From Allacma fusca (lineage: Eukaryota; Arthropoda; Collembola; Symphypleona; Sminthuridae), in assembly GCA_947179485.1 (NCBI GenBank), contig OX359245.1:44255067-44319066 (forward strand): 64,000 bases of DNA, written 5' to 3'. Below the pieces are notes generated by a model. It saw only the letters and a list, made by a program, of their open reading frames with translations, was not told the origin of the DNA and made no database searches. Positions 25,894 through 38,395 of the stretch are shown here, piece by piece. The position numbers were made by a program, and so were the translations under genes. Each line of letters starts with the position of its first letter. The stretch's first letter is position 1.

Positions 25894-28810
25894 ATGTCAA
25901 GTCATCTGTACGCTCCTTCGTACCAGAAGTTCTTCACGATCTGTCGAACTTTTGGGATCTTCCCGTTTCATATACAGGAGGATGGGACTCTCATTGATTA
26001 CCATCGGGGAGGCTTTGCCAAGCTCTGGACCGTCCTCAATATGTTTATGCTCCTGGGATACTTTTTTTTCCAGCTGGTAATGATCACTCTGTACTCAATA
26101 ATGGGTCATGCTAACAAGATCGGATGGTTCAGTCAGTCCTGCTGGCTCATCTTGGCTATCTTCCCCATCCCCAGCATCATGTTGTACAACAAGAAGGGCA
26201 AGAAACTAACGGACTGTCTGACGCAATGGATCCAGCTTGAGAAGGATTTAATTGGAGGTGAGTCCGGATACAAAATTATTGTTTTACTTTTGGGAGAGAG
26301 AAATTTCTTTCAACGCCATATTGAATGCTAAGTTCGCATAAACAAAGAATCGATAGTATTTAGCCCTCGTCCTTCACAGAGTCCATGTTCTAGTTTAGCT
26401 TCTCCCTTCCCATTGGCCAAGATCCAATGCGCAAGTTCCGGGACGGAGCGTGTTGTATAGGGTTAAAGGTGTGCTTGAACTCAACCTTTTACTTATTGTC
26501 AGGGACGTTTGGTTATTAAAGTTTACAGATTGCACATATATTGACATACGTTCGTACTGTGGGGGTAGGCATTACTTATTGATTTTCGTTTATTTTACAG
26601 TAATGACTAAATTTAAATTATAGCTCTAGCAATAAGCTACAGTAGTTTTAAGGAAGTTTCGAGCATCGATTTTAGATTGAGTTTCTTTTCCCAACATGGC
26701 TACCTTTTGTCCAACTTTAAGCATTGAATGAATGGAACTTTAAAATATTTTTATGAAATACAGGGACGATTAGTATATAGAAATTATACTTGTACCGAAT
26801 AGCATGAACATTCATATCAAGAATAGAAATTAAGAATTTTATAATAATCGTATTTTTTCCATTCAAATTTGTACAAAAATTGACAAATTCTGGGACAAAT
26901 TTTGGGATATTTCTGTGTCAATTTCTTTAATAAATTCTGGGACAATTTCTGGGACAATTTCGGGGTCAATTCTGTAATAAATTCTGGGACAATTTCGGGG
27001 TCAATTCCTGTAATAAATTCTGGGACAATTATCGGGGTCAATTTCTGGGACAATTGTCGGGGTCAATTTCTGGGACAATTGTCGGGGTCAATTTCTGGGA
27101 CAATTGTCGGGGTCAATTTCTGGGACAATTGTCGGGGTCAATTTCTGGGACAATTGTCGGGGTCAATTTCTGGGACAATTGTCGGGGTCAATTTCTGGGA
27201 CAATTGTCGGGGTCAATTTCTGGGACAATTGTCGGGGTCAATTTCTGGGACAATTGTCGGGGTCAATTTCTGGGACAATTGTCGGGGTCAATTTCTGGGA
27301 CAATTGTCGGGGTCAATTTCTGGGACAATTGTCGGGGTCAATTTCTGGGACAATTGTCGGGGTCAATTTCTGGGACAATTGTCGGGGTCAATTTCTGGGA
27401 CAATTGTCGGGGTCAATTTCTGGGACAATTGTCGGGGTCAATTTCTGGGACAATTGTCGGGGTCAATTTCTGGGACAATTGTCGGGGTCAATTTCTGGGA
27501 CAATTGTCGGGGTCAATTTCTGGGACAATTTCTGTACTAAATTCTGGGACAATTTCTGGGACAATTTCTGTACTAAATTCCGGGACAATTTCTGGGACAA
27601 TTTCTGGGACAATTTCTGGGACAATTTCTGTACTAAATTCCGGGACAATTTCTGGGACAATTTCTGGGACAATTTCTGGGACAATTTCTGGGGCAAATTC
27701 TGGCACAATTTCTGGCACAATTTCTGGCACAAATTCTGGGGATTAACACAAGTCCTATTTACAAAGTAGAGTCTAAACGAAGGGTATAATTGACTTTTGT
27801 AAACAGGAAAGGACAACGGAGCAACAGGAGATGGAGGGAAATCCAAGCCAGTGTCAACGATATTCTCCGGAGACTCCTCCCCTCCCGAGCCGATGGAGTA
27901 CGACACCTTCCGCCGCGGCTTGTACTGCTACTATGCCCAATCGAAAACATTCCGGAAGCTCCTCTACATGTATGCTGTCATCGTATTCACAACCGCGGGG
28001 GTCGTCGCCATTCATAACCTACTCACTCCGAAATTCCCCGCCTACTTCACCTGCTGGATCCATGTTGAGGACCCCGCGACGTTCCAGCTCCTGGTCTATG
28101 CCTCCTGTGCCTACGAATTCTACATGGTATCCCTCTGCATCATGCATACCGGCTCCTTCGAAATAATGATGATGGCCTGCGTCCGCTCCGTCCGACACTG
28201 CATCGAGTCCCTCTCGAACCTCAACTCCGTCTCGATGGAGCGTCGGGCCGTGTGTGGGAGGAAGAAGCCCAAGAATGATACCCTGGATGTGGCCACGATT
28301 GCCGAGAACATCGAGAAGAGGGATGCTACCCAGTATGGGTCCCAACAGGAAATGCAGGTGGAGGAGGCCACGGACAATTACCGTCGAGTCGAGTTTGTCG
28401 TGGAGAATATCAACGACTGCTTCTCCGGGACCTTCCTCGCCCATCAGACCATGTACCTCTCCATGATGTGCATCCTCATCTTCGTATTCCTGAGGTCTTC
28501 GGACACAAACTCCCTCATCACTACCATCTTCTTCTCCACCTACTCCATCTTCTTCACACTCCGGATCTGTTGCCTCCTCCCCTTCTTGGGGAAGATGGGT
28601 GAGGACTCGGAGATCTTCATTTATTCCTGGTTGGAGGAGATCCCGAAACTTCTGAGAGGGGGGAAGCCCTATGAGACAGCTGAGGTGAAGCTTCATGCTT
28701 GCCGAGTCCTGGGGATCAATTGTGGAGACTACTACGATATCCAAGGCTCCACTGTCCTTACTTTCTTCTCTATCGTCACCACGTACCTTATTATCCTGTT
28801 GCAGTTGTAA
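25894..28810 (+). CDS. Gustatory-receptor-like chemoreceptor (7TM), two exons, complete
   Basis: Exon 1 (25894-26257) and exon 2 (27807-28810) join in phase 1 for 455 residues. Exon 1 begins MSSHLYAPSYQKFFTICRTFG, followed by IFPFHI. Exon 2 contains further helices, a polar loop near GRKKPKNDTLDVATIAENIE, and ends VTTYLIILLQL, matching the GR C-terminal signature TYhhhhhQ(F/L). Gene structure (a first exon of about 360 bp ending in phase 1 after a Gly-containing loop) is the same as in the divergent neighbour at 21934-23709 and in the GR array at 34-64 kb. Exon 2 is noticeably GC-richer than surrounding DNA, with many CTC/TCC codons. The 1.55-kb intron holds a 25-bp minisatellite. Confidence 0.87.
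26886..27742. repeat. 25-bp minisatellite, about 20 near-identical copies, flanked by 12-bp ancestors
   Basis: From about 27022 to 27521 a 25-bp unit made of two related halves (GGGACAATTGTC and GGGGTCAATTTCT) repeats about 20 times with almost no change; the first copy has A for G. On both sides the array decays into simpler 12-bp units of GGGACAATTTCT and variants with TGTACTAAATTC or GGCACAATT. This reads as a 12-bp repeat that formed a 25-bp dimer, which then homogenised. It lies within the intron of the GR at 25894-28810. Because 25 is not a multiple of 3, every frame is open through it, giving false ORFs. Confidence 0.95.
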
Positions 28811-31092
28811 ACGCTAGTTTTAAAAAAAATGCTAGTTTTAAAAATATACATGCCTTTCTTAATAATTATAATTATCTATTTAAACAATAACATTACTATG
28901 TACTACAATCGAATCAAATAGTATAACTGCATTCGTAACGGTATTTGTAATAATTGTTATAGCTGGTAACTGTTCAAATCATTGTTGTTATGACTTATAT
29001 ATAACACGGGAAACAAAAAGCAAGTGGAGCAATTTTTCCTTATGGGAAAAAATTGTAATTCCACTATTTTAAATTATGTTGGGATACCCATTTATCCCTC
29101 ATATAGTTCTGCAGTTAAAGGTACCCTCAGCCAATGATGGGTTGATAAAATTCCCCATAAATTTTCATGTTATGCAGGAACGTCCAAATTTAAAGAAGTG
29201 TAATTATTCTATACCCAATTATATATGAAATGTTAATGGAAGTGTTAATGGAAGTTTTAATGGAAGTGTTAATGTCATAAGTGGGAACGTGTTTTACACA
29301 CACGCAAAATTGCAGCAAGTTTACGAATGTATCTGGCTCAAACTATTAACCAGGCGCTTGCTTCATTGAGGGAGGACCGAAGCATGTATTTAAATTAAAA
29401 TGTTTAAAATATAAGATAATAAGAATGTAAGGACCAATAAGTACCTGTATTCATAGGAATGCTAATCAGAGCTAATAGACATGGGTTGCCAAACTTTACA
29501 ATATACCTGAATGGAACTTTTCAAAATTATCGGTTTAAAATTGCAGAGAAGGGAGACTTATTTTGAATTATAAGGGAAAGGTTAAATATTTCTTCAAAAT
29601 GGTAATTTTAGGAGCGCATGTAGTTGCATTTATTTCCGTAGGCTGTAAATATTCTGTAATATTTGTTCAGTGTACTGTACAATTACTTATATGTATTTAT
29701 GTAAACGCTAATGTTATATTAATGCATTGGAATTGTGAATTTGAAAAAAAGGAACAAATTGAAATACTTTGCTTAGAAATGTTGGAGGGTAGGTTCGGGT
29801 GAGGTTTAACGATACAGTGAACTCTGACCCCTTACAAGTGTATAGTTTCTCTGTAGGAGAAAAAATATGTGGACGGATTTCCACTCATGACTGATATTTT
29901 TTCTCCTCGTAAGAGAATGTCACTGTACAAAAAGCCAGGGTTTTTTCCCGGTGTGATCTTAGTCAACGAAGAGCACGCTCGTCACTGTACGTAGAGGAAT
30001 TGTAAGGAAAATTTTGAAGGAGGACTCAATTGTTCCTATGTAATGTGTGTAGGTATAGAAAAATCATGCTTTGTTAAAATTTCTCTTGTAAAAAAATTTT
30101 GTAGTTGTAGTGTCATTATTATGGAATGTAATGATGAGCCGGTACCGAAGGAAAATACTGTCATGCTTTATAGTAATTGTATAAATATTGTATCTCTACA
30201 ATTATTTGTTATTGTAATACTCATATACTTATACTTTACTCATATGGAACTTAGTAACTGCTTCAAATCTCCCTGCTTTCAGGTCACGTATGTAAAAGAC
30301 GTTTGATGTAATTTCAACGACTCTATCATACTCCTTGAATTTGAACGTTTTTGACTCCGTGTTTATTTGAATTAACCGCTTTAAATATACCTTCGCCTGG
30401 GAAATGTACCTTATTATGTATATGCCTTGTTATCTCTGATCTTTCTCTGTGTCCATTAAAATTCTTTAGCTTTCATTGTGTAAATACAACAAGCTCTGGG
30501 TCTTTGTTTCTTGAAACTATTCACAACGAGGCGAGCGCCATTTTCTTTAACTTGGGTCATATCGGCATTTGAAGGCATTGTTCATGATCTGTGAGAACGT
30601 ATAGTCTCCAAGTTAGCCCCTTTTTGGTCCTTCATCAGTAAAATCTTATTGGCTATGATTTTTAACACCCAGCGACCATACAGTCAATAACTGTAGGCTT
30701 GAAAATATTTTTTATACATTCAATATCGAGCGAGACTCCACTGAGGCAGCATTTGGTTGAAATTTCTTTCTATTTATTCCAGAGCCTTTCTTCATTTTGG
30801 AATACTATTGTGGTTCTGCCTTCATTAATTTTTTTATATTTATTTTATTTCCCCTTTTCTGTAATTATTATTAGCATTCACAGTGGGCAGCAGTATTAAA
30901 GACTGGAATTTGCCAATTTATTTATAAAACCGTGTGTTTTTTGTAGGCCGTAATAGAATGAAGGTGGGTGCTCTAAAACGTTAATTTTAATTGTTCAGAC
31001 CCTGTTTTACAGTTAATTCGGAATGTTTTGTGTGATAATACTTTGAACCCATCAAAATAAAACGTTTGAATTGATTTGCTTTTTTTCTGCAG
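28811..31092. other. Intergenic, no gene recognised
   Basis: AT-rich sequence. A short tandem of GTTAATGGAAGT/GTTTTAATGGAA lies near 29231-29271. Open frames around 29563, 30043, 30351 and 30699 are composition-driven and show no known motif. The interval should contain the GR 3' UTR and the F-box promoter. A strong acceptor (TTTTTTCTGCAG) ends at 31092, implying a 5' UTR intron of the F-box gene. Confidence 0.5.
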
Positions 31093-31119
31093 CGGGGACG
31101 TCGAGTTTCGAAGAAGAAC

Positions 31120-33344
31120 ATGGCAAAACGAGGTAGAAACAGAAATGATGGAATTCAAGAAGATTTTTCAATGTCCAAGGGTAAAGATCCAGTCTGGGAA
31201 GATAACATTAGTCAGGAAGATCAAGTATGGGTCAAATATAGAGAGACTATATTCGGAAATTATGTGGTAATACTAACTTTCTAAGTGAAATGATATCTGC
31301 GCAACAAGTTATAAAAAGATGACGCTTGCACAGTAGCGTTCCTGGTATAATGATCAATCAGTTTAATGCAAAATATAATTTTTCAGATCTTAACCACCAT
31401 CTTTGACTACCTCAGCCCTGAGGAGTTGAAGATCTGTCGGGAAGTGACTCGGAAGTGGAATTCTGTAGCAACCTCAATCCTCCTCGCAAAGGCCACTTGT
31501 TTCCTCCGACTGGACTTCACGGACAGGATCGAAGCTTACAGAGCAAAATTACGAAATGTACCAAATCCCTACGAAGAGATTAAGGAGATTTTACAGAATT
31601 CCCAGAAGTTCCCAACCTCCAGCTGGGTCCTTAGTTCCTCGCACTCACTAATGGAAGATCTGTCCTCCAGTTTCGGACACATGCTCAAATCCCTCACACT
31701 CCTCACCATAGAGTCCGTCAGTCCATTCCAAAATATTATGGAGCTCCTCCCCAACTTAGAGAAGCTCATAATTGGGAAGATTAATTTAAACAAGGAGTCC
31801 GCCCGAAGGTTACCGAAGTTGGACTCCGATACTGCAGGATTACAAAATTTAAGAGCCCTGTCCGTGGTTGAGATGTCCGATGAGGAGGAAAATTCTGAAT
31901 TTTTTCGAGACTTACTCCGAAATTGCAGCAGATTACAAACCGTCCAAGTTATTGCTGCCCGACTAGTCGTAGTTTTGCTGGAGGAAGGGAAACTGGAATT
32001 AGTAAAGAAAGCTTTATTGAGACCTTGTCAGTATACGGGATCCGCATTTGCCACAATTGCTCAACACACCGAACCCCTGGAAGAAATTACTGTCGATTGT
32101 GGGAAGATCTCTCCAGATCGGTCAATCTCCTTGGACAGGATATTTGACCGGAGTCGAGAAATCCTGAGGAAGTTAAAAGTATTCCCTCTAGTTTTTTTCG
32201 AGGTTATTGCTCCTCATCAGATATTCCCAAATTTAGAGTATTTGACTTTCGAAGACAGTGCAGCTGCTATTGCTGAAGCTCAACCAGGATTTATTGCCCA
32301 AGTTCCTATTATGCCACAATTTGTCTTCCCTTTTTTCCTCATGTGGTATCAAATGCTTGACAATGAACTTAACATCCCTGAAGATATCCAGGATGATGGG
32401 AGCAGCCTAAGACTAATGAAACAGGACGTCGCTCCAAGATTAAAAGTAATTAAATTTGAATCCAAAGTCTTATTGATCAATTTCGGGAAGCTTCCTTCAG
32501 TCACAACAGTTGAAATCTCCTGTCCATGGAAACGATGCCCTTCTTTCAAACAGACTTTCCCAAACTTGAAGATCCTTAGCTTGAAAAATACTCAGATCCA
32601 GGTTGCACGATTTAATAAGTTCCAGTTTTGGAAACGATTGCCAGATGGGTTGGAGTTGTTGGATTTTTATCAGGACACGTTTGACTTCCTCCAGAATGTC
32701 CTCTGCTTTGACCAGGTCTTCACGGGCGGAACGAATGCAAAATGGTTACTTAAAAACGAAGACAGGATTGGCTTAGCAGTTTCAGTCGGATCTTCAAGCA
32801 TTCTTTGCATACCAAGTGAGTTAGAACTAAAGATGGTTCTCTATTTTTTATAAAGTTTTTATTTATTGGGAATTTGTAAAGTTTTACTAAAAACGTTCTT
32901 TGAAAATTCCAGATATAATAAGATTGTATTTATTTTTAAAATTTAGATCTGAAAGCTGTGAGAATAATATTTGATGATAAAAATGCAGTGAAGTCGTCCT
33001 CATTTTTAAATCGACTCAAACTGTCAACTCATGCCTATGATCTTGCCTTTCGATTTTTACCCAAAACCCAACTGGTGATCGCATATGATCGGAGTCCTGA
33101 GTATGGGGTGAGCAAAGGTAATGTAAATAATTTATTGTTGATTGTGTAGTCTTCCACAAGATTTTTTCCCAAATAGTCCTTGATATTAATTATGTCTGGT
33201 TTAAATTTAATTATTCTGTTTCTCTTATAATTTTTGACAGAGCTAGATGCTAGTTTCAAGGAGATGGTCCCATTTGCCCGATTTGAGCATTACAAGTGGG
33301 CGGGGAAAGTTAAGTGTCACGCGTCCTGCTGTGTTGAATTTTGA
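31120..33344 (+). CDS. F-box protein with probable LRR-like C-terminal region
   Basis: Four exons: 31120-31266, 31387-32815, 32947-33117, 33241-33344, phases 0, 1, 1, giving 616 residues. Exon 1 starts in a good context (AACATGG) and encodes a charged N-terminal stretch. The F-box spans the start of exon 2 (ILTTIFDYLSPEELKICREVTRKWNSVA) and would bind SKP1 in an SCF ubiquitin ligase. The rest has spaced Leu motifs (LKSLTLLTIES, LPNLEKLIIG, FPNLKILSLKN), suggesting irregular leucine-rich repeats for substrate binding. The substrate is unknown. The final exon ends KCHASCCVEF and stop. That same end, from about 33312 onward, is duplicated at 38396 and 43934 as the left edge of the GR tandem units, so this gene borders a segmental duplication. 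Confidence 0.82.
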
Positions 33345-34638
33345 CCTGAAAAAAATTTTCATGATTATTTCAGTAACTTCTTAATACTACTCTCTTGTTC
33401 GAATTTAATGCTGATTGTATAAATGCACATCTCTCAAAATATTTATAGTAAGTTTATTATAAGAATTTTTAGGCTACTGGAAATTGTACATTTTTGTTTG
33501 GAATCGTGACTTTTGCTGTGAGAAAAAAATTAATATAAATATTCGTACTAGAAGTTTCCAAATTTTATACGCTCCATGTAATGTAAATTGCAATTTTACC
33601 TAGGGAAAATTCCAAGAGATAAGATTTAATAATACTAGAGTATTGTCATTTGGTCAATATTTGAGTAAATTAAATGCTTGAAGATCAGTATTGTTTTTAT
33701 ACTTCTTTATCTGGTACACAGGGATTTAGCTTTGGTTGTTTCTTGTCTGCTACATCATACATAATTTTCAATGGTAAGAGTACCAGGTGTAGTACGTGGT
33801 GTTGTGAAAGGATTTTCATTTTACTGAATATTAACGGAGTTGAACTGGATTGAGTTAATCCCTTAATAAGATTCGGATTACGCCCATCACTGCCAATAAT
33901 AATATTATTAAAGTAATCGTTAAAATTTACCTCTTGGCCTTTAAATTCTACGGAAACGTTTTACTGATGATATGTGTATGCTGGTAAAAATAATGTTACT
34001 CCGGAACTGAAGTTAGCAGGAGTAGAACTATAATTTAACCGAATTTCCTAGATGCATTTGATTATATACTGCAATGAGGGATAAAAGAACATAAGAGAAC
34101 AATGCCCAGCTTGCAAATTTATATAAATCGCTGTCAACTGAAATAACTAACGAACTTCAACCAACAACCATTGCTAGTTGAGACCAACAATTTGGTGTAT
34201 TTTCCTCATAAGAGGTAATTGTCATGTGAATATTTGAGGGCACATATTGTCAACGTAAAAGTACAGTATACCCTAGGATAGCAATTTACTTCTTTCAAGA
34301 CTTGAAATTAGTATTGTAAATTGCAGATTAAATTCAAATTCACGTTTGGATTCAACGGGGTTCATTACTGTGACCCCAAAAAATTGAGCCTTTGAGAAAA
34401 AAATCTGTCCATGTTATTCATAAGTGGAGTTTAATGCTTCAAAAATTTTAAACTATATAAGTTAAATAGAATCCTGTTAAGAGTAAAGTAATATTCTGCA
34501 TTCAGTAAACACAAGTGAATTTCTTACTGAAGTTCAGGGACTGTATTTTTTGAAAATGTCTGAATTTTAAAATCTTAGATCCAATTCACAATCAATAATC
34601 AAAGAGTACCCTAGAGGTAAACCTAACCTACTGCAGGA
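33345..34638. other. 5' flank of GR copy 1, duplicated in units 2 and 3
   Basis: No coding sequence. It is duplicated at 38420-39233 and 43960-45182. A TATATAA at 34454-34460 is preserved in copy 3 but reads TATAGAA in copy 2. A conserved TTCAGTAAACAC follows about 45 bases later and could contain the initiator. A CTACTGCAG word right before the ATG could be an acceptor for a 5' UTR intron. These are weak regulatory guesses. Confidence 0.4.
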
Positions 34639-37146
34639 ATGCTAACTCCCAGTAGCGTGAAAGCCCTCAAGTACTTGTTTAATTATGGTCAGTTGCTATG
34701 TGTATTTCCGTTTGAGTGGAATTCCCACTCAAATACAGTTTCCTTCATAAAATCCAAGGCCAGACTCCGGAATTTTTCTATCATAACTGGCTACATGTGG
34801 TTGGAGGCTATTTACCAATTTTGGATGGTATGTTTGGAAACAGGGAACGATTCCGTGTCTTTCGAATCGTACCTCAAGCTCGTGGCCCATTTTGTGTCCA
34901 GGTTACTCATCACTATCTTACAAACCTGGGTTCTTTTGCTCAACTCCACAAAGTATGCTTCACTGTGCAACCGAATGTTCAACATCAGCAAGTTTTTCGA
35001 AGGTATGGTTGAACAGAGGTCGTCGGGATGAACACTCTTTAACCCCTTTCTCAGGCAGTCAGAGCAATATTCTTTCATAATTTAACGGGAGGGGCAAAGG
35101 TGGGCAAAATAGTTTGCCTCGCCTGTATCCTACATATATTTTTAATACCCGATCCTGCCTACATTTTGCCTACATTAATGTCGCTAAAAAAATATACCGA
35201 CATATATGGAAGGATTATTCGCAAGCTAACCTAGATGCCTACTTTTTTTAAAGAAAACGATAGCCTACATATACGCCTGCATATTCTTAAAAAAATCCGC
35301 AGCCTACATTTACGCCTACATAATTGTAGCCTATATTTGCGCCTATGAGTAATATGTAACAGTTTATAGGGAATCTATGCTGATATAGGAACGCCTGAAT
35401 TGTCTCCCTAAACAAGAATTCCCATTATGTCAAATTCGGGTTCCCCCAGCGTTATGCGTTTTATTAATTCATCCCAAACTTAGGTATATCATACATAATT
35501 AAAGTACCTCCACCAACAATAAGAGAGTTAGGTATAGTATGTATGATAGCGCCAATATATAGATGTGTTTGTAGTTCCCCTCCGCCCTTGACATCACATA
35601 GGAAAACTTTATCGCAAACTAACACAATAACATTATTTATCACTATTAGGGAACTTACTGCAAGACTTTTGAAGTGTTCTTTTCCTTAGAACATGTACAT
35701 AACCCCATACATGCACCCTCAGGGTAACTAATTTGAATACTTCGTGAAAATTGAACAAATTTTTAACTTATAACTGCACTTAGAAACAACATTAATTTTC
35801 CAGCTATTCATCAATTTTAGTAAAAACATTTAAGGAAGCTCTAATTAAACAGTAGAAAATGTTCACAGCATAGTAAGTACATCAACCTAACATATAAATG
35901 CATGTAAAATGTGCGCCTACATTTAGCCTACATTTATATGAATTAGTTATTATGCCCAACACATTTTATAGGCAATCTACACAACAAGTTAACCCCCTAT
36001 TCTGTAATGCCTACAATTAACATGAGTATTTTTTTCAGCCTATATTTTGCCTACTTGTAGGCCCTACTTGTAGGTCCTATATGTAGGGGAGGCGCCCACC
36101 TTTGGGCAGGGGTATAATTTAACATGTAAAAATTCCCAGGCGGATCCTCGCTATAAGCAGAGTCATTATAGAGAGTACAATGTGTTTTGTATTTCTTGAA
36201 AAATTTTCTTGAGGAGTAACTATATGTATTTTTACAATAATTCAGGAATTTCTAAAAAGAAGGGTCCAGCTGCAAAGATACCTCTGGACCGTTGTAGCAA
36301 AAGTCTGTGGGCTCTTCTTGTCGCTTCGGTGATACACCCGTTAATAGTGACGCTTGCGTACGTCCTCGATTACCAGGATCGAAAGTATTGGCAATCGAAA
36401 TTTGTACCTCAAAAATTATATCCTTTTACAGTCCCATTATTTGCATTAGATGAGCTGATTTTATCCATATATTCTGATTTGGGAATTGTAATGATTGTAT
36501 GTCCGATGTTCCTTCAGACAGTCCTCACTACAGAGTGGTTGCAGATCCTAAGGTTAGTATGTAGTCGAAAATTCCTGTGTACCATTTTGCTTTAAATTAA
36601 AATTGTGCATGTCCATTTTGTCTCTTTGCCATATTTATGAATTAAAATCATCCATATAACGTTAGTTTACATTAAATACAAACCTATACTTGGTTTCACT
36701 TTAGGGATAATATGGAAAGTGAGGATTTCTGCCATTTCTACAGAATCTTGCTCCTTTTCAATAAGACATTCAACGGGACGTACTCTTTCATCTTGGGTTA
36801 TATGATGATTTCTCTATTTTGGACTACTGTCCTCACAAGTACCTCAGCCATAAGACTTTATGACAAAATCCCTTTCCCGGGAAATTTAACGTTTGCGATG
36901 GGTGAACTTGCCATCATTTGGGCGGTGATTTTTATCTTGCGTCCTGGAGCTCATCTAAAGCATCTCTCCGAAGAGGTTAAACGTGACTATGGGGCTAGTG
37001 TCCAGAAGAACAGAATTGCCTGCGTGAGATCATTGCGAAGTTTGAGAATGCAGATTTGCTCAAATTTTATTCTGAAAAACTCCACGGTTTCCACATTTTT
37101 GAGTGAAGCTGCCAATGCCACTGTCCTTGTTTTGCTAATGACGTGA
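34639..37146 (+). CDS. Gustatory-receptor-like chemoreceptor, array copy 1
   Basis: Exons 34639-35002, 36246-36552 and 36705-37146 join in phases 1 and 2 for 370 residues. The protein begins MLTPSSVKALKYLFNYGQ and has VFPFEW early, hydrophobic helices, a conserved LDYQDRKYWQSK loop and TVLTTEWLQILR before the last intron. The C-terminus is NATVLVLLMT, hydrophobic like the GR TM7 but without the terminal QF. It is assigned to the GR-type 7TM chemoreceptors from size, helix layout and the shared phase-1 first intron; the branch within the family is unknown. Its first intron holds a 1010-bp hAT-like element absent from copies 2 and 3. The frame is intact. Confidence 0.8.
35087..36112. mobile_element. 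hAT-like non-autonomous element in intron 1 of GR copy 1
   Basis: The element spans 35095-36104 and is bounded by CAAAGGTGGGC and its inverse GCCCACCTTTG. It is flanked by 8-bp near-identical target duplications, GGGAGGGG (35087-35094) and GGCAGGGG (36105-36112), as expected for hAT insertions. The interior is rich in GCCTACAT-type words in repeated array and has no transposase. The corresponding place in copy 2 (about 39684-39692) reads AAGGAGGGGTATAATTT with no insertion, which is the empty site. The insertion therefore postdates the duplication that made copies 1 and 2. Confidence 0.88.
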
Positions 37147-38201
37147 AAGGGGGATGATTCAATTAAAAAATGCCGGAATTTGTAAATACTGTAAAGGTAA
37201 TCATATTAGTGTATTTTTGTGTGAAATATATTTAGCGAATTTTAAATGTCATGTCTTAAATGATTGGTATAATAACATTTAAACTACTCAGACCAGTCAC
37301 TCACATCAAGTTTTAGAACTGAATCGAAATAAGAAACCGCGTATATAAATTTGCTTAATCCCAAGAGTTATTCCCTGATTTTAATTATTAGTGTCAAAAG
37401 CTAAACCAGAAATGTTAGTGATATTCAGTGGAAGGAAAACTAATTTTCCAATTGCAAATAATATACCCCGCAGCGCACAGATACGCAAAATACTCAATAC
37501 AGAATAAAACATACTGTGAGCTGATTTTCCTTATACAGAGTGGACAACAGGAGACACAATATAAGTATTTTATTAATCTACCCCTAGCAGTAATAAAGTA
37601 TTCGTTAGTTTCAGAATTGGAATTTTTAAAGTATTTTATAAGCGTATTTTGCATTATGTGAATAGATTGCGTGTGTACCAGGTCATCAAATAAATATTTG
37701 AAACTACGTCGTATTTTTGTTTTGTCAGAAAACACTAAATGCATAATAATAAGCCTACCTCTATCAAAATACATATTTTAAATAAGTAGCTACGAATTTA
37801 GTATCTAATAGCATCTATATATCAAAATGTAGTTCTATGTGGTTCTTGGTTCAACTGCAATGTGATCCTCTTCCCGACTACTCGATGTGGTAATCTCGTC
37901 ATTTGTCCTTTTGAAATTCATTTGTCTAATCTTACCAGCGGCAATATTCTCCACGAGCAGTTCTAATCTAGTAAAAACAAAAGCCGATCACACATTGGTT
38001 TTTGTGTGCACAAACATGTTAATTAAGCAAAATAAAGGGTCGACAACTTCCTATTGAAATTTGTCATGTTTTCAATAATGTACATAAATGATGTTCACAT
38101 CCATATTTACATGCGCAGTTACATCAAACAAAGCCAATAATAGATGCCAATTCGTAATGCAAAAATACATATACATATAAGACATATGTATATTCATTTG
38201 A
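37147..38201. other. 3' flank of GR copy 1 and inter-unit spacer
   Basis: No gene. The segments at 37407-37500 and 37560-37770 are also found after copies 2 and 3 (about 40817, 42930, 46965 and 47680). The remainder to 38201 shows no recognisable feature. Confidence 0.5.
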
Positions 38202-38395
38202 TAGTGTTGCGTTACGTTACATTATCGTTTTCTGTTTACACACGCTTAAACGTTATAGTTATTCCAGTAAATATTTAGCACGCCCTAGTTCCGTTACCGT
38301 TACGTTTTTACCTGCTCAAAATAAAGACCGTTACGTTAAAAAACGGCGTTACTGCGTTATTGTTGGGTAAAACTAACGTAACGGGCGCTTCACTA
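38202..38395. mobile_element. Small GTTACG-rich MITE at the unit 1 / unit 2 junction
   Basis: The left end TAGTGTTGCG and the right end CGCTTCACTA are imperfect inverted copies. The interior consists of repeated CGTTACG and its inverse. No clear target duplication was found. The right end abuts the first base of duplication unit 2 (38396), so the element may have marked or caused the breakpoint. Confidence 0.5.

Noticed and set aside
26902..27769. Long overlapping frames (over 200 codons) on both strands through the GR intron
   Set aside because: They are a by-product of a 25-bp tandem repeat with no stop in any frame; the peptide is pure repeat (GSISGTIVGVNFWDNCRGQF-like) with no flanking coding signal.
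28019..28744. 241-codon minus-strand frame opposite GR exon 2
   Set aside because: It is the shadow of a GC-rich coding exon; the sense strand gives a clear GR with good splice sites, while the antisense has no start context or homology.
34639..37146. Insect odorant-receptor (Or) assignment for the array genes
   Set aside because: Length, early FPF(E)W word and the shared phase-1 intron link them to the GR genes in this window; no Orco or OR-specific motif is visible.
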